Part shown: positions 1 through 8,226 of the stretch, piece by piece
Numbering within the stretch: the first letter of the stretch is position 1
Layout of the letters: every line of letters begins with the position of its first letter
NCBI GenBank assembly: GCA_023436805.1
Contig: JAEZHT010000047.1
Coordinates: 1-22,395, forward strand
Source: Bacillota bacterium
Lineage (GTDB): Bacteria > Bacillota_I > Bacilli_A > Acholeplasmatales > UBA5453
Reading direction: 5' to 3'
Length of the DNA: 22,395 nucleotides
The notes under the pieces: generated by a model
Told to the model about the DNA's origin: nothing
What the model saw: only the letters and a program-made list of their open reading frames with translations
Databases searched by the model: none
Program-made: the position numbers and the translations under genes

Positions 1-1
1 C

Positions 2-769
2 GTCAAAGCCTTTGAAGGGGCATCCATCGATGCATTTTTAGGCGACATTTGGCATCAACTTCAAAGTACCGTTGAAAAAGGCCTAAAAACCGAAGGCGTT
101 TTACCAGGTGACCTTAAAGTTCAACGTAAAGCTAAAACCTTGATGGATCGAGCGAAAGCAACCGAAACGGAAGCTCAAAAACAAAACCGTTTGGTCTCTG
201 CTTATGCTTTCGCGGCCTCTGAAGAAAATGGGTCTGGTGGAATCATCGTAACCGCACCTACTTGTGGGGCATCCGGTGTTTTACCAGCGGTGTTATATTA
301 CATGAAACACCACCAAGGGATTTCGGATCAAAAGATCATCGAATCCCTAGCGGTTGCCGGCATCATTGGCAATGTCATCAAAACCAACGCCACCATTTCA
401 GGGGCGGTCGGTGGGTGTCAAGCCGAAGTGGGTTCAGCGTGTTCTATGACCGCAGCAGCCCATGCGTATTTATCCGATTTAGAACTTGAACAAATCGAAT
501 ACGCTGCAGAAATCGCGATGGAACACCACTTAGGGTTAACCTGTGATCCGATTGACGGGTATGTTCAGATACCTTGTATCGAAAGAAATGCGGTGGCAGG
601 CATTCGTGCCATCAACGCTTCAGGTTTGTCGGGATTTTTAAGTGATACCAGAAAAATATCGTTTGATATGATCGTCCATACGATGTATCAAACCGGATTA
701 GATATGCATCCAAAATACAAAGAAACGGCCGAAGCTGGGATGGCCTATTTCTACAAGCAAAAGAAATGA
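2..769 (+). CDS. sdaAA: L-serine dehydratase, iron-sulfur type, alpha domain (5' end outside window)
   Basis: Converts L-serine to pyruvate and ammonia in the cytoplasm using a [4Fe-4S] cluster. The frame is open from the first bases of the window, so the gene begins upstream; an in-frame TTG-ATG at 140 is internal, because the 46 codons before it read as family sequence. Visible motifs are TCGASGVLPAV, GGCQAEVGSACSM and LTCDPIDGYVQIPC followed by ERNA. The cysteines of GGCQ, LTCD and IPCI are spaced 42 and 11 residues apart, which as I recall is the cluster-ligand spacing of the Legionella enzyme (C343, C385, C396). About 255 residues are visible, so if this is a separate alpha chain only a few dozen are missing; whether a beta domain is fused upstream cannot be seen. 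The stop codon overlaps the next start (ATGA at 766), indicating translational coupling. Confidence 0.93.
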   Translation, partial: VKAFEGASIDAFLGDIWHQLQSTVEKGLKTEGVLPGDLKVQRKAKTLMDRAKATETEAQKQNRLVSAYAFAASEENGSGGIIVTAPTCGASGVLPAVLYYMKHHQGISDQKIIESLAVAGIIGNVIKTNATISGAVGGCQAEVGSACSMTAAAHAYLSDLELEQIEYAAEIAMEHHLGLTCDPIDGYVQIPCIERNAVAGIRAINASGLSGFLSDTRKISFDMIVHTMYQTGLDMHPKYKETAEAGMAYFYKQKK

Positions 770-2046
770 ACGAGCCCATCATGTTAACAGCCCTCGACCT
801 CGATTACCAAGGTCAAGGGGTCTGTCGTTATCAAGATAAAGTGGTATTTGTTAAAGGGATGTTGAAAGGTGAAACCGGTTTGGTTCGTATTTTAAAAGAT
901 AAAAAATCGTATTTTATTGGCGAACTCTTAAACCTAAAAACCAGAAGCAACCAGCGTGTGGATGTATCCAACCCAGATGACCTACACTACGCCCCCCTGT
1001 TACATTTATCCGTACCAGCGCAACTCGAGTGGCAACAAAAAATCACCGAAGAAACGTTCAGAAAGATTGCGAAAATGGATGTGTCAATCGACCCCATCCT
1101 TTACGATAAACGCGACTTAGGTTATCGTAATAAAATCACATTACATGTGGTTAAAACAGATCGTTTGAAGATTGGGGTATTCGCTCCACAAAGCCATCGT
1201 CTACACCCTGTCAAACAGATGGTATTGGCAGAAAATGTGATTCAAAAAACGCTGGATAAATTGAACGAAATCTTTCAAATCGTCTCTTTACAAGACGATA
1301 CATTGAAACACATCACCATCCGTAGTCACCAACAAAAAGTGATGGTTATTTTCTCAACCACACAAAAAATGTGGTTGGAAAAAGACACGATACTTTCGCA
1401 TTTAAACTTACCATTTATCACGTCCATCTACCAAAATATACTCGAAACAGATTTTGAAAACATGGGCAAAGATTCCATTCGATTGTATGGAGAAGAAGCG
1501 ATAGATATCCACTTTGGTGGATTAAAGTTTCCAGTAAAACCTGGTGCTTTTTTCCAAGTCAATACGCCTGTAGCACTTAAGATGTATGAAAAAGTTAAAA
1601 CGTTAATCACAGGAAGAAGCGTCATCGATGCGTACGCAGGGATGGCCTCGATTGGACAATTCATTTCATCGGCTGTTGACCAAGTGTACGCGATTGAATC
1701 GAATCATGATGCGGTTGAATCAGCGTTAATATCCATAGAAAACAATCGTATCCACAACGTGGAAGTCATTGAAAACGATGTCGCCTTAGCCATCGATCAG
1801 TATCTTTCAAAAGTCGATACCATCGTGTTTGACCCACCAAGAAGTGGACTTGATGACACAACCAAAGCATTGTTATTGGAAAAGCCAGTTTCTGAAATCA
1901 TTTATGTTTCTTGTGACTTAAAGACCTTAGTTAGAGACATCAATACGTTAAAAACAATATACAAGGTTACTTCGGTGACGCCGGTTAAAATGTTTTTCCA
2001 TACCGTTGAAACAGAAACCATTGTACGATTAGAGAAAACCATATAG
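766..2046 (+). CDS. rlmD: 23S rRNA (uracil-5-)-methyltransferase, RlmD/RlmCD type (TrmA family)
   Basis: SAM-dependent enzyme making 5-methyluridine in 23S rRNA. An N-terminal TRAM RNA-binding domain covers about residues 1-55 (LDYQGQGVCRYQDKVVFVKG). The C-terminal methyltransferase domain carries FFQVN, a SAM loop reading DAYAGMASIG, FDPPRSGLD, and the catalytic cysteine in YVSCDLKTLVRD. Length, 426 residues, is normal. The four cysteines that bind a [4Fe-4S] cluster in E. coli RlmD are absent: where relatives read CxGCxLQHL this protein reads YAPLLHLSVPAQLEW. The SAM loop is also divergent, with alanine where a second glycine is usual. The start at 766 overlaps the stop of the serine dehydratase gene, so the two probably share a transcript despite unrelated functions. 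The exact target uridine (747, 1939 or both) cannot be told from sequence. Confidence 0.88.
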   Translation: MNEPIMLTALDLDYQGQGVCRYQDKVVFVKGMLKGETGLVRILKDKKSYFIGELLNLKTRSNQRVDVSNPDDLHYAPLLHLSVPAQLEWQQKITEETFRKIAKMDVSIDPILYDKRDLGYRNKITLHVVKTDRLKIGVFAPQSHRLHPVKQMVLAENVIQKTLDKLNEIFQIVSLQDDTLKHITIRSHQQKVMVIFSTTQKMWLEKDTILSHLNLPFITSIYQNILETDFENMGKDSIRLYGEEAIDIHFGGLKFPVKPGAFFQVNTPVALKMYEKVKTLITGRSVIDAYAGMASIGQFISSAVDQVYAIESNHDAVESALISIENNRIHNVEVIENDVALAIDQYLSKVDTIVFDPPRSGLDDTTKALLLEKPVSEIIYVSCDLKTLVRDINTLKTIYKVTSVTPVKMFFHTVETETIVRLEKTI

Positions 2047-2048
2047 TA

Positions 2049-2090
2049 AAAACACTTCATTCGCCCTACTATAGAGCAATGAAGTGTTTT
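2049..2090. terminator. Bidirectional intrinsic terminator between convergent genes
   Basis: A perfect 13-bp stem pairs AAAACACTTCATT (2049-2061) with AATGAAGTGTTTT (2078-2090) around a 16-nt loop. A/T runs at both ends serve rlmD on the plus strand and the lipoprotein operon on the minus strand. Confidence 0.88.
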
Positions 2091-2104
2091 ATTTACGCTT
2101 TTGA

Positions 2105-3433
2105 TCATGCAATCCAAATGTCATCATAATACTTCAAATGACTGTATGTGATATTAAGGATGATTTCGTTTTTTGTGTTAATAACACCGTAAAAACCGTT
2201 CTTTTTAACCACTGAAAATCCACCTTTGAAACGGCTAATATCTTCATATTCAAATGGGATGATGATGTTAGCATCTTTATCAATGGCACCCATAAGGTTT
2301 TGATCATTCATAACCACCATGAGACCATCATAATACCCATAAGCTGGGTAAGTGGCTGGTTGATAAACGGTATTTGATACCAAATTGCCGTTTATATCAT
2401 AAATCGATATTTGTTCATTATCATTCATTGTGAGAATTCGATTTTCAGAAATTGAAATGATGCGTTCGGTAGGACTTGTAAAAAGGATATCTCCGTCTAA
2501 GTCTACGACGCTATAAACCAAATGGTTGTTTTCATCTAAACGTTTAACGATACTCAACCCGTTTAAAATGTATACAGGTTTTACACCATCATACATGGGG
2601 TAAACTGCAAGGTAGTTGGTTTCCATCACTATTTGACCATCGGGATTCATCAGTTGATAGCCTTGATCATTTTCGACATAAGCATGATTTTCATTGAAAG
2701 GGGAACATGATTTGTAAAAAGTATCTGTGATCAATACACCATCCAAATCAATATAGGCACAAGTATCTAGTGTTTGAGCCCCAAGACGTTTATACACCAT
2801 AGCTCGACCATTTGAGAAATAACTATCCCCCTTACCAACATGATTTGTTTGGAGTTGAATCACACCAAATCTATCGATAAAGTCGATATTCGAACCATCA
2901 TTACCAAACAATATCGATAATCCATCTTCTAGAAAATGGGGAATACCAAAATATATAAAGGGATTATAAGGTCGCCATGACGTTAAAAGAGATCCATTTT
3001 CATTTATATAATTGAACGTTTGATCTTGGATAACCATGGCTCTACCATAATTAAAAGGTGAGATGTCGTCGTATATGGCTTCAATAATGACCTTACCTTG
3101 TGGGGTCATTAACCCCCATTTACCATCTTTTTCAAATCGAACGAAAGATTCATTACCTAAAGCATATGTACTATACTTGGCGTAGAGATGGGTATTCTTG
3201 ATGATGCGTTCACCCTGATATGCTGTTTGAAAATCAGATTGATAATACCATCCTAGAAAGTCGTGATTGTGTAATTGAGGTATAGGTAATGTACCATCAA
3301 AATCTTTATCATCCAAATTAATTATTAACGGATCTTCGCCATTATTGAAATTTAAAGTAATAGTATAACTAGATTTACAAGAAGTTAAAAACAAAATTAA
3401 AAATACAATAATAAAAAGTTTATAATTTTTCAT
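2105..3433 (-). CDS. Lipoprotein with InlB-type B-repeat and WG-like beta repeats
   Basis: A 442-residue surface lipoprotein. The N-terminus (MKNYKLFIIVFLILFLTSC) is a lipoprotein signal with lipobox LTSC and lipidated Cys19. Residues about 23-90 look like one InlB/Listeria-Bacteroides B-repeat (Flg_new), with typical TLNFNNG, DFLGWYYQSDF and THLYAKY elements. The rest contains WG-like repeats of the form 'G.WG.(I)(D/N)..G..(I)(I)...Y', clearest in KDGKWGLMTPQGKVIIEAIY, QNLMGAIDKDANIIIPFEYE and KNGFYGVINTKNEIILNITY; middle copies are degenerate. WG repeats are thought to form beta structures for protein contacts, but no function is established here. The start is supported by GAGGG about 6 nt upstream. 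The gene follows the secreted-protein gene by 2 nt, so they form one operon ending at the shared terminator. Confidence 0.85.
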   Translation of the reverse strand: MKNYKLFIIVFLILFLTSCKSSYTITLNFNNGEDPLIINLDDKDFDGTLPIPQLHNHDFLGWYYQSDFQTAYQGERIIKNTHLYAKYSTYALGNESFVRFEKDGKWGLMTPQGKVIIEAIYDDISPFNYGRAMVIQDQTFNYINENGSLLTSWRPYNPFIYFGIPHFLEDGLSILFGNDGSNIDFIDRFGVIQLQTNHVGKGDSYFSNGRAMVYKRLGAQTLDTCAYIDLDGVLITDTFYKSCSPFNENHAYVENDQGYQLMNPDGQIVMETNYLAVYPMYDGVKPVYILNGLSIVKRLDENNHLVYSVVDLDGDILFTSPTERIISISENRILTMNDNEQISIYDINGNLVSNTVYQPATYPAYGYYDGLMVVMNDQNLMGAIDKDANIIIPFEYEDISRFKGGFSVVKKNGFYGVINTKNEIILNITYSHLKYYDDIWIA

Positions 3434-3435
3434 GT

Positions 3436-4254
3436 TTATCCCTCAAAATTGTACAATCGTAACTTTGAATAATCCTCGTTATTCCATGATTTATATGAGA
3501 CCTCATCAGGATTTAGACCACTTAGCACTATTAAATTTGAGTTGGTATTACATCTCATCGGACCGAGATTTAACTCATAGTATGTTCCTACAAATCCACT
3601 ACTAAATAAATCAGATTGGGATAAAATATATTTACATCCACCAGAGTTTATTAGTTCGTAAACAAAATAGTACCCATTATAAAAGTTAGTAATATTAAAA
3701 ATCTGCGAAGGATATAGGTATTCATACAAAGAATATCTGTTAGAAACATCTACTCCACCTTCGAAACGCGCATTCATGAAGTCTTCGGGAGTTTCAAAAA
3801 GATTATAACCCATATCTAGGAATGTTATATATAAAAGATTTCCTTGAAAATCGACTTGTCCAATAGAATTAACATAAACAACTTTGAAATATTTATTTTG
3901 GTATGATGAGTCTGCAGACCCATTAATTCTAGCATATAGAATAGAAAAATCTGATAATGAATGGTTAAATTGATTTAGTTCATTCTCCTTTATGAACACT
4001 TCAAGAAACAGCGGCCGTGTTCCATTGTCAAATGGCATATTAGGAGACCCATATAGTGTTGAAGGATGTAATCTTCTAATAAAACCAGTTGTGACCAGGT
4101 TAAAATTTGTGATAGTGTTATCGTTTATACTACCGCTATCATCTTCATCAAAATAAAACCCAGGACCTAAACTTTTCCCTAATACACTTGCATTTGTCAT
4201 GTGTAGAAATAAAAACAACGAAATAACAAATAATAAAATCTTCAATAACTTCAT
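3436..4254 (-). CDS. Secreted protein of unknown function
   Basis: I do not recognise this 272-residue protein. It begins with a charged, then strongly hydrophobic stretch (MKLLKILLFVISLFLFLHMT) ending near NAS, typical of a cleaved Sec signal peptide, with no lipobox. The mature part is rich in N, S, Y, F and G, has no further membrane segment, and has only two cysteines (in GGCKYIL and GPMRCNT) that could form a disulfide. The start is well supported by AGGAGGT about 7 nt upstream. Base composition is visibly more AT-rich than the flanking housekeeping genes. It is the first gene of a minus-strand operon with the WG-repeat lipoprotein, so the two products may act together at the cell surface; that is inference from gene order only. 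Confidence 0.75.
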   Translation of the reverse strand: MKLLKILLFVISLFLFLHMTNASVLGKSLGPGFYFDEDDSGSINDNTITNFNLVTTGFIRRLHPSTLYGSPNMPFDNGTRPLFLEVFIKENELNQFNHSLSDFSILYARINGSADSSYQNKYFKVVYVNSIGQVDFQGNLLYITFLDMGYNLFETPEDFMNARFEGGVDVSNRYSLYEYLYPSQIFNITNFYNGYYFVYELINSGGCKYILSQSDLFSSGFVGTYYELNLGPMRCNTNSNLIVLSGLNPDEVSYKSWNNEDYSKLRLYNFEG

Positions 4255-4497
4255 TTATAATTACCTCCTAATTTGATTTTAACATATAAAGTGAATAATG
4301 CAATAAAGTAATTCAATAATTTATAATTTAAGTTTATATATAACTAAAAGAGGCGTTGCTCAATAAGAATTGCATAATGTGAAAGTTAATACATTACTCT
4401 AAATAAAAATACCATTGGTAAAAAATGGGTAATTTTTGATTCAAACGGAAACGATGGTGATATAATAACCTCATCCAAGAAATGAGGTTTTTATTTT
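4255..4497. other. Divergent intergenic region
   Basis: This 243-bp AT-rich stretch separates the minus-strand lipoprotein operon from the plus-strand ABC exporter gene. It holds the exporter promoter at its right end, a terminator-like imperfect hairpin at 4405-4437, and no convincing small gene. No clear promoter for the minus operon was found. Confidence 0.6.
4458..4497 (+). promoter_or_regulatory. Extended -10 promoter of the ABC exporter with dyad over the start point
   Basis: TGATATAAT (4458-4466) is an extended -10 element. A TTGATT-like -35 lies 19 bp upstream and is weakly placed. AACCTCAT (4467-4474) and ATGAGGTT (4482-4489) form a perfect 8-bp inverted repeat spanning the expected transcription start near 4473. 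The right arm contains the GAGGT ribosome binding site, 9 nt before the ATG at 4498. Confidence 0.6.
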
Positions 4498-6807
4498 ATG
4501 TTAAAACTGGAACACATCAAAAAGGATTATTTGATTGCGGGAAAACCATTCACCGCACTTCATGACATCAACTTAACATTTGATCGCAGCGAGTTTGTTG
4601 CGATACTAGGCCCATCGGGTTGTGGGAAGACCACGTTATTAAACCTCATCGGTGGTTTGGACCAATATACTTCGGGGGATTTGATCATTGAAAACAAATC
4701 CACCAAACGGTTTGATGACCGTGACTGGGATGCATACCGAAATAATAAAGTTGGCTTTATTTTCCAAAACTATAACCTGATCAACCATATTTCCATCATT
4801 GAAAACGTGGAACTTGGGATGACACTGGCTGGTAAATCTCTAGAAGAACGCAGAAAAAAAGCGGAAGAAGTATTGATTCGTGTTGGCCTTGAAGACCAAA
4901 TGTATAAACGTTCTGCCCAGTTATCGGGTGGACAAAAACAAAGGGTTGCGATCGCTAGAGCACTCGCCAACGACCCGGAAATCATTCTTGCCGATGAACC
5001 AACAGGGGCGTTGGATTCGGTCACTTCAGTTCAGATTTTGGAACTCATCCAAGAAATCTCTAAAGAAAAACTCGTCATCATGGTGACGCACAACCAAGAC
5101 TTGGCGGATACCTACGCCACCAGAACCATTCGATTGCTGGATGGTAATGTTGTATCTGATACCAAAGTTCAAATCAAAGAAATCAAAGAAGATACCATCT
5201 ATACCCCAAAGAAAACATCGATGTCTTATCTACAAGCCATCAAGTTATCATTTAACAACTTAAGAACCAAACTCGCGAGAACCCTCATCACAGCGTTTGC
5301 TGGGTCGATTGGGATCATTGGGGTACTCCTCGTATTAGGGGTGGGGAATGGGTTCAATAAAACCGTCTCTGATTTGGAACGTGGGGCTTTGGTGTCCATT
5401 CCAATCATGATCAACCAATATTCGGTCACCTTTGGACCACCGGATTTTAACGCACCTGAACCGGTTTCCGATGGTTTCATCAAACCCTATGACTCAAGTG
5501 TACCTCAACAAGCTTATTTGAATAATTTATCGCCTGAATTCATTGCCTATCTTGAAGCGAATTTGAATCCTGCGGATTATACAACCATCGAATATGAATA
5601 CGCCATTCAAACGTTACTCTTACAAGAACAAAATGGCTTGTACCGTACCGTAGACAAAGGCGCGATTACCTTTGGACAAACGAACAAACCATTCTTAAAT
5701 GAGTATTTTGATGTCATGGCAGGGTCATTATCTGTAAATGACCCGAGTATCTATGAAATATTTATCTTATTGAACGATGAATATGGTGTCGATAAACGTG
5801 TATTAGAAGCTTTCAATTTACCAATCGATGGGTCAGTTGGATATGCGGACTTGATTGGTAAAACCCTGGTTTCACCTTATTATAATGATTATTATGTCGC
5901 TGACTCGACGACGATTGCAGGAAAAACCATCTTTGATGAAAACCCGGATTTATCCATCGCTTTCAACAACGGTATGGTGCTTAAAGTATCTGCAGTTTTA
6001 GCCCCTAAAGCTGAAAATGTATTTACCATCGATGATGGGGTCTATCATTTAGATGACTTCAATCAAGTCTTATTGAGTAATGCATTAACCAGTGATATTG
6101 GAATTGCACAACAAAACTCAAATTATTATGTGATTGAATTTAAAGCTCAAGGTCAAAGCACCAGACCCGCTGGCGCGAACTTCTTCGTAGCAGATTTGGA
6201 AAGACCGCTCATTGAGTCCTTCTTAGGTGTGGATCAAAAGCCTGTGTCTATCAGCATTTACCCAGTATCCTATGAATCTAAAGAAGGCATCATCGATGTC
6301 ATCGATGCTTATAATAAAACTGCGGCAGAAGGCGATAAAATCATTTATTTAGACCTCGCCGAAACCATCGGTTCAGCCTTAGGTAGTGTGGTGAACATGA
6401 TTTCGATTGTGTTGGTCATTTTCGCTGGTATATCGTTAGTGGTATCCTCTATCATGATTGGTATCATCACCTATGTTTCAGTCATTGAACGTACCCAAGA
6501 AATTGGGGTATTACGTGCTTTAGGTGCGAGAAAGAAAGACGTCAAACGCGTCTTCAATTCCGAAACCTTCCTCATCGGTTTAACAGCAGGTATTTTGGGT
6601 TCAGTGATCACATACATCTTATCCTTCCCAATCAATATCATCGTTGAAAACCTCAATGCTCAAATGGCGAACATCATGCAGCTATCGTGGGTGCATGTGC
6701 TTTCCATGATTGCCGTATCGATTTCATTAACATTCATCGCTGGATTGTTCCCTGCGTCGCTAGCAGCGAAGAAGAACCCAGTCGAAGCCTTAAGAGCGAA
6801 CGACTAA
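4498..6807 (+). CDS. ABC exporter, fused ATP-binding and FtsX/MacB-type permease
   Basis: A 769-residue protein with an N-terminal ABC ATPase and a C-terminal FtsX-like permease. The ATPase (about residues 1-225) has Walker A GPSGCGKTT (38-46), Q-loop FQNYNLI, signature LSGGQKQR, Walker B/D-loop ILADEPTGALD, and the switch histidine in MVTHN. The permease has one membrane segment near residues 255-285 (TLITAFAGSIGIIGVLLVLG), a long extracellular domain of about 330 residues, and three C-terminal segments (near VVNMISIVLVIFAGISLVV, LIGLTAGILGSVITYIL and MIAVSISLTFIAGLFPASLA), ending in NPVEALR. This is the MacB/LolCDE type IV topology, which works by mechanotransmission rather than by passing substrate through a channel. 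Likely substrates are peptides, lipoproteins or antimicrobials, but none is indicated. It is a single-gene unit bounded by its own promoter and terminator. Confidence 0.9.
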   Translation: MLKLEHIKKDYLIAGKPFTALHDINLTFDRSEFVAILGPSGCGKTTLLNLIGGLDQYTSGDLIIENKSTKRFDDRDWDAYRNNKVGFIFQNYNLINHISIIENVELGMTLAGKSLEERRKKAEEVLIRVGLEDQMYKRSAQLSGGQKQRVAIARALANDPEIILADEPTGALDSVTSVQILELIQEISKEKLVIMVTHNQDLADTYATRTIRLLDGNVVSDTKVQIKEIKEDTIYTPKKTSMSYLQAIKLSFNNLRTKLARTLITAFAGSIGIIGVLLVLGVGNGFNKTVSDLERGALVSIPIMINQYSVTFGPPDFNAPEPVSDGFIKPYDSSVPQQAYLNNLSPEFIAYLEANLNPADYTTIEYEYAIQTLLLQEQNGLYRTVDKGAITFGQTNKPFLNEYFDVMAGSLSVNDPSIYEIFILLNDEYGVDKRVLEAFNLPIDGSVGYADLIGKTLVSPYYNDYYVADSTTIAGKTIFDENPDLSIAFNNGMVLKVSAVLAPKAENVFTIDDGVYHLDDFNQVLLSNALTSDIGIAQQNSNYYVIEFKAQGQSTRPAGANFFVADLERPLIESFLGVDQKPVSISIYPVSYESKEGIIDVIDAYNKTAAEGDKIIYLDLAETIGSALGSVVNMISIVLVIFAGISLVVSSIMIGIITYVSVIERTQEIGVLRALGARKKDVKRVFNSETFLIGLTAGILGSVITYILSFPINIIVENLNAQMANIMQLSWVHVLSMIAVSISLTFIAGLFPASLAAKKNPVEALRAND

Positions 6808-6812
6808 AAAAT

Positions 6813-6850
6813 AAACGGTCACTTTCAAATTTACTTGAAGGTGACCGTTT
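6813..6850. terminator. Bidirectional intrinsic terminator
   Basis: A 16-bp stem with one G-T wobble pairs 6813-6828 (AAACGGTCACTTTCAA) with 6835-6850 (TTGAAGGTGACCGTTT) around a 6-nt loop. It serves the ABC exporter gene and, on the minus strand, the O-antigen-ligase-like gene, whose last codons and stop lie inside the right arm and loop. Confidence 0.9.
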
Positions 6851-8192
6851 TATTGTCTATGGTTTCTAACATCGAGAAAATCAAGAGGGTTGCTAAAGTG
6901 TAAATCAACATGTACATCGTGTTGTCGATTAACCCATGGATTTGTGAAACGAGTATTCCAATGAGCATCAAACTTTTAACCACGAAGCGATGAGTAAATA
7001 AGAATTTAAACGTTTGATAGAAATAATAAAATAACCCCATTAACCCAAAGGTGCCCATCACCGCTAAAGTATGGAATAAGGTTGAATGGAAGACTTGAAT
7101 GCGATCTGGATTACCAATATCGGTCATCGCTGCCCAACCCCCGCCAAAGACAGGGAACTCTTTATAAATATCAAGGGCGAATTTGTATAAAGTGAGTCGA
7201 TTGGATGTAAAACTATCCAGATCATCTAACCCACCTTGGATTGCAATCTCATAGGCGATTTCAACCAAAAGCCTTAATTCATAGAGGACCAATCCCACCA
7301 ATAAGAAAGCGTAAATCATATTGAGTATGCCCCATTTATTGGTTTTCTTAATGACGTAAGGCACATAGATTAAGAACGATAGAAACATCGATAAATAACC
7401 GCCTCTTGAGGCTGATACGAACACGACGAAACCGGTTAATAACGGGGTAATCCAGTATAATATATTTTTTGGATGTTTGATGATGAAATAAAATTGTGCA
7501 CCCATCAATAGGGTAATGTGGATGACCACATCGTTGATGTTTGCCCACCCAAAATCACCATGGAACCATGATGATTTCATCCCTAATGAAATACGTTCTC
7601 TCATCGGTTTATCCAAGTTTTCTAAGAAGAATCCTAGACCAATGTTATAGGATAATTCAGCGAGTAACAAGAGGGATGCGAAAAAGAGTATTCTCATCAT
7701 ATAGGATTCATCGGTCTTTAAGGTTTGTCTAAAGAATTGATATAGAATCAAGTATATGAATCCAACGATTGACATCAATAGATAAGTCACTGTGATGTCC
7801 ACATAAAGGATGGATGCGATATAAGCGATCGCTATCCACAAATAAGGCTTGGTGAGTACTCCTAAAGTGAACTTCATTCTAAAACGAATCAAATGGACTA
7901 TGATACTGATCACAACAAAAATCGGAATGACGAATATCCATCCAAACGAACTGATGGTATCTAAATTGGGGTTTTGAACATTGTACATATACATGATAGC
8001 CATGGCGATGGGTATGGTGTATATGGTGTTTTCAACCCATATTAAAAGTAATGCTAAAACCATCAAGAAAAAGAAAATGATGTAAAGGTTATATATTTGG
8101 TTTTCTCCTCTAGAGATAAAACTTAAAAAAGCCAACCCATTGACCAGTAGTAGAAAGATATTGGATTTTAAGTAGGCTTCTAACTTTTTCAT
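6831..8192 (-). CDS. O-antigen ligase/polymerase-like membrane protein (Wzy_C type)
   Basis: A 453-residue polytopic membrane protein with roughly 11-12 hydrophobic segments. The family hallmark is visible near residue 250: VFVSASRGGYLSMFLSFL, the 'SRGG' motif of O-antigen ligase and Wzy polymerase proteins. It is followed by a long extracytoplasmic loop with DIYKEFPVFGGGW and FHSTLFHTLAVMGTFGL, where the conserved histidine of this family falls. Members transfer or polymerise glycans carried on undecaprenyl diphosphate. In a Gram-positive or wall-less cell the product would be a capsule, lipoglycan or teichoic-acid-like polymer rather than LPS; no sugar-transferase genes sit next to it, so the substrate is unknown. 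The ribosome binding site TGAGG lies 7 nt before the ATG. The gene follows the metallo-hydrolase gene by 34 bp and may be co-transcribed; a TATAAT also occurs in that gap. Confidence 0.78.
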   Translation of the reverse strand: MKKLEAYLKSNIFLLLVNGLAFLSFISRGENQIYNLYIIFFFLMVLALLLIWVENTIYTIPIAMAIMYMYNVQNPNLDTISSFGWIFVIPIFVVISIIVHLIRFRMKFTLGVLTKPYLWIAIAYIASILYVDITVTYLLMSIVGFIYLILYQFFRQTLKTDESYMMRILFFASLLLLAELSYNIGLGFFLENLDKPMRERISLGMKSSWFHGDFGWANINDVVIHITLLMGAQFYFIIKHPKNILYWITPLLTGFVVFVSASRGGYLSMFLSFLIYVPYVIKKTNKWGILNMIYAFLLVGLVLYELRLLVEIAYEIAIQGGLDDLDSFTSNRLTLYKFALDIYKEFPVFGGGWAAMTDIGNPDRIQVFHSTLFHTLAVMGTFGLMGLFYYFYQTFKFLFTHRFVVKSLMLIGILVSQIHGLIDNTMYMLIYTLATLLIFSMLETIDNKTVTFK

Positions 8193-8226
8193 GAAAAAAC
8201 CTCAGTATGTTTATTATAAAACAAAA

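Noticed and set aside
4276..4303. Minus-strand promoter TTGCAT-16-TAAAAT (with TG before it) for the secreted-protein operon
   Set aside because: It would start transcription inside the AGGAGGT binding site, leaving no usable leader, so the true promoter is probably further upstream.
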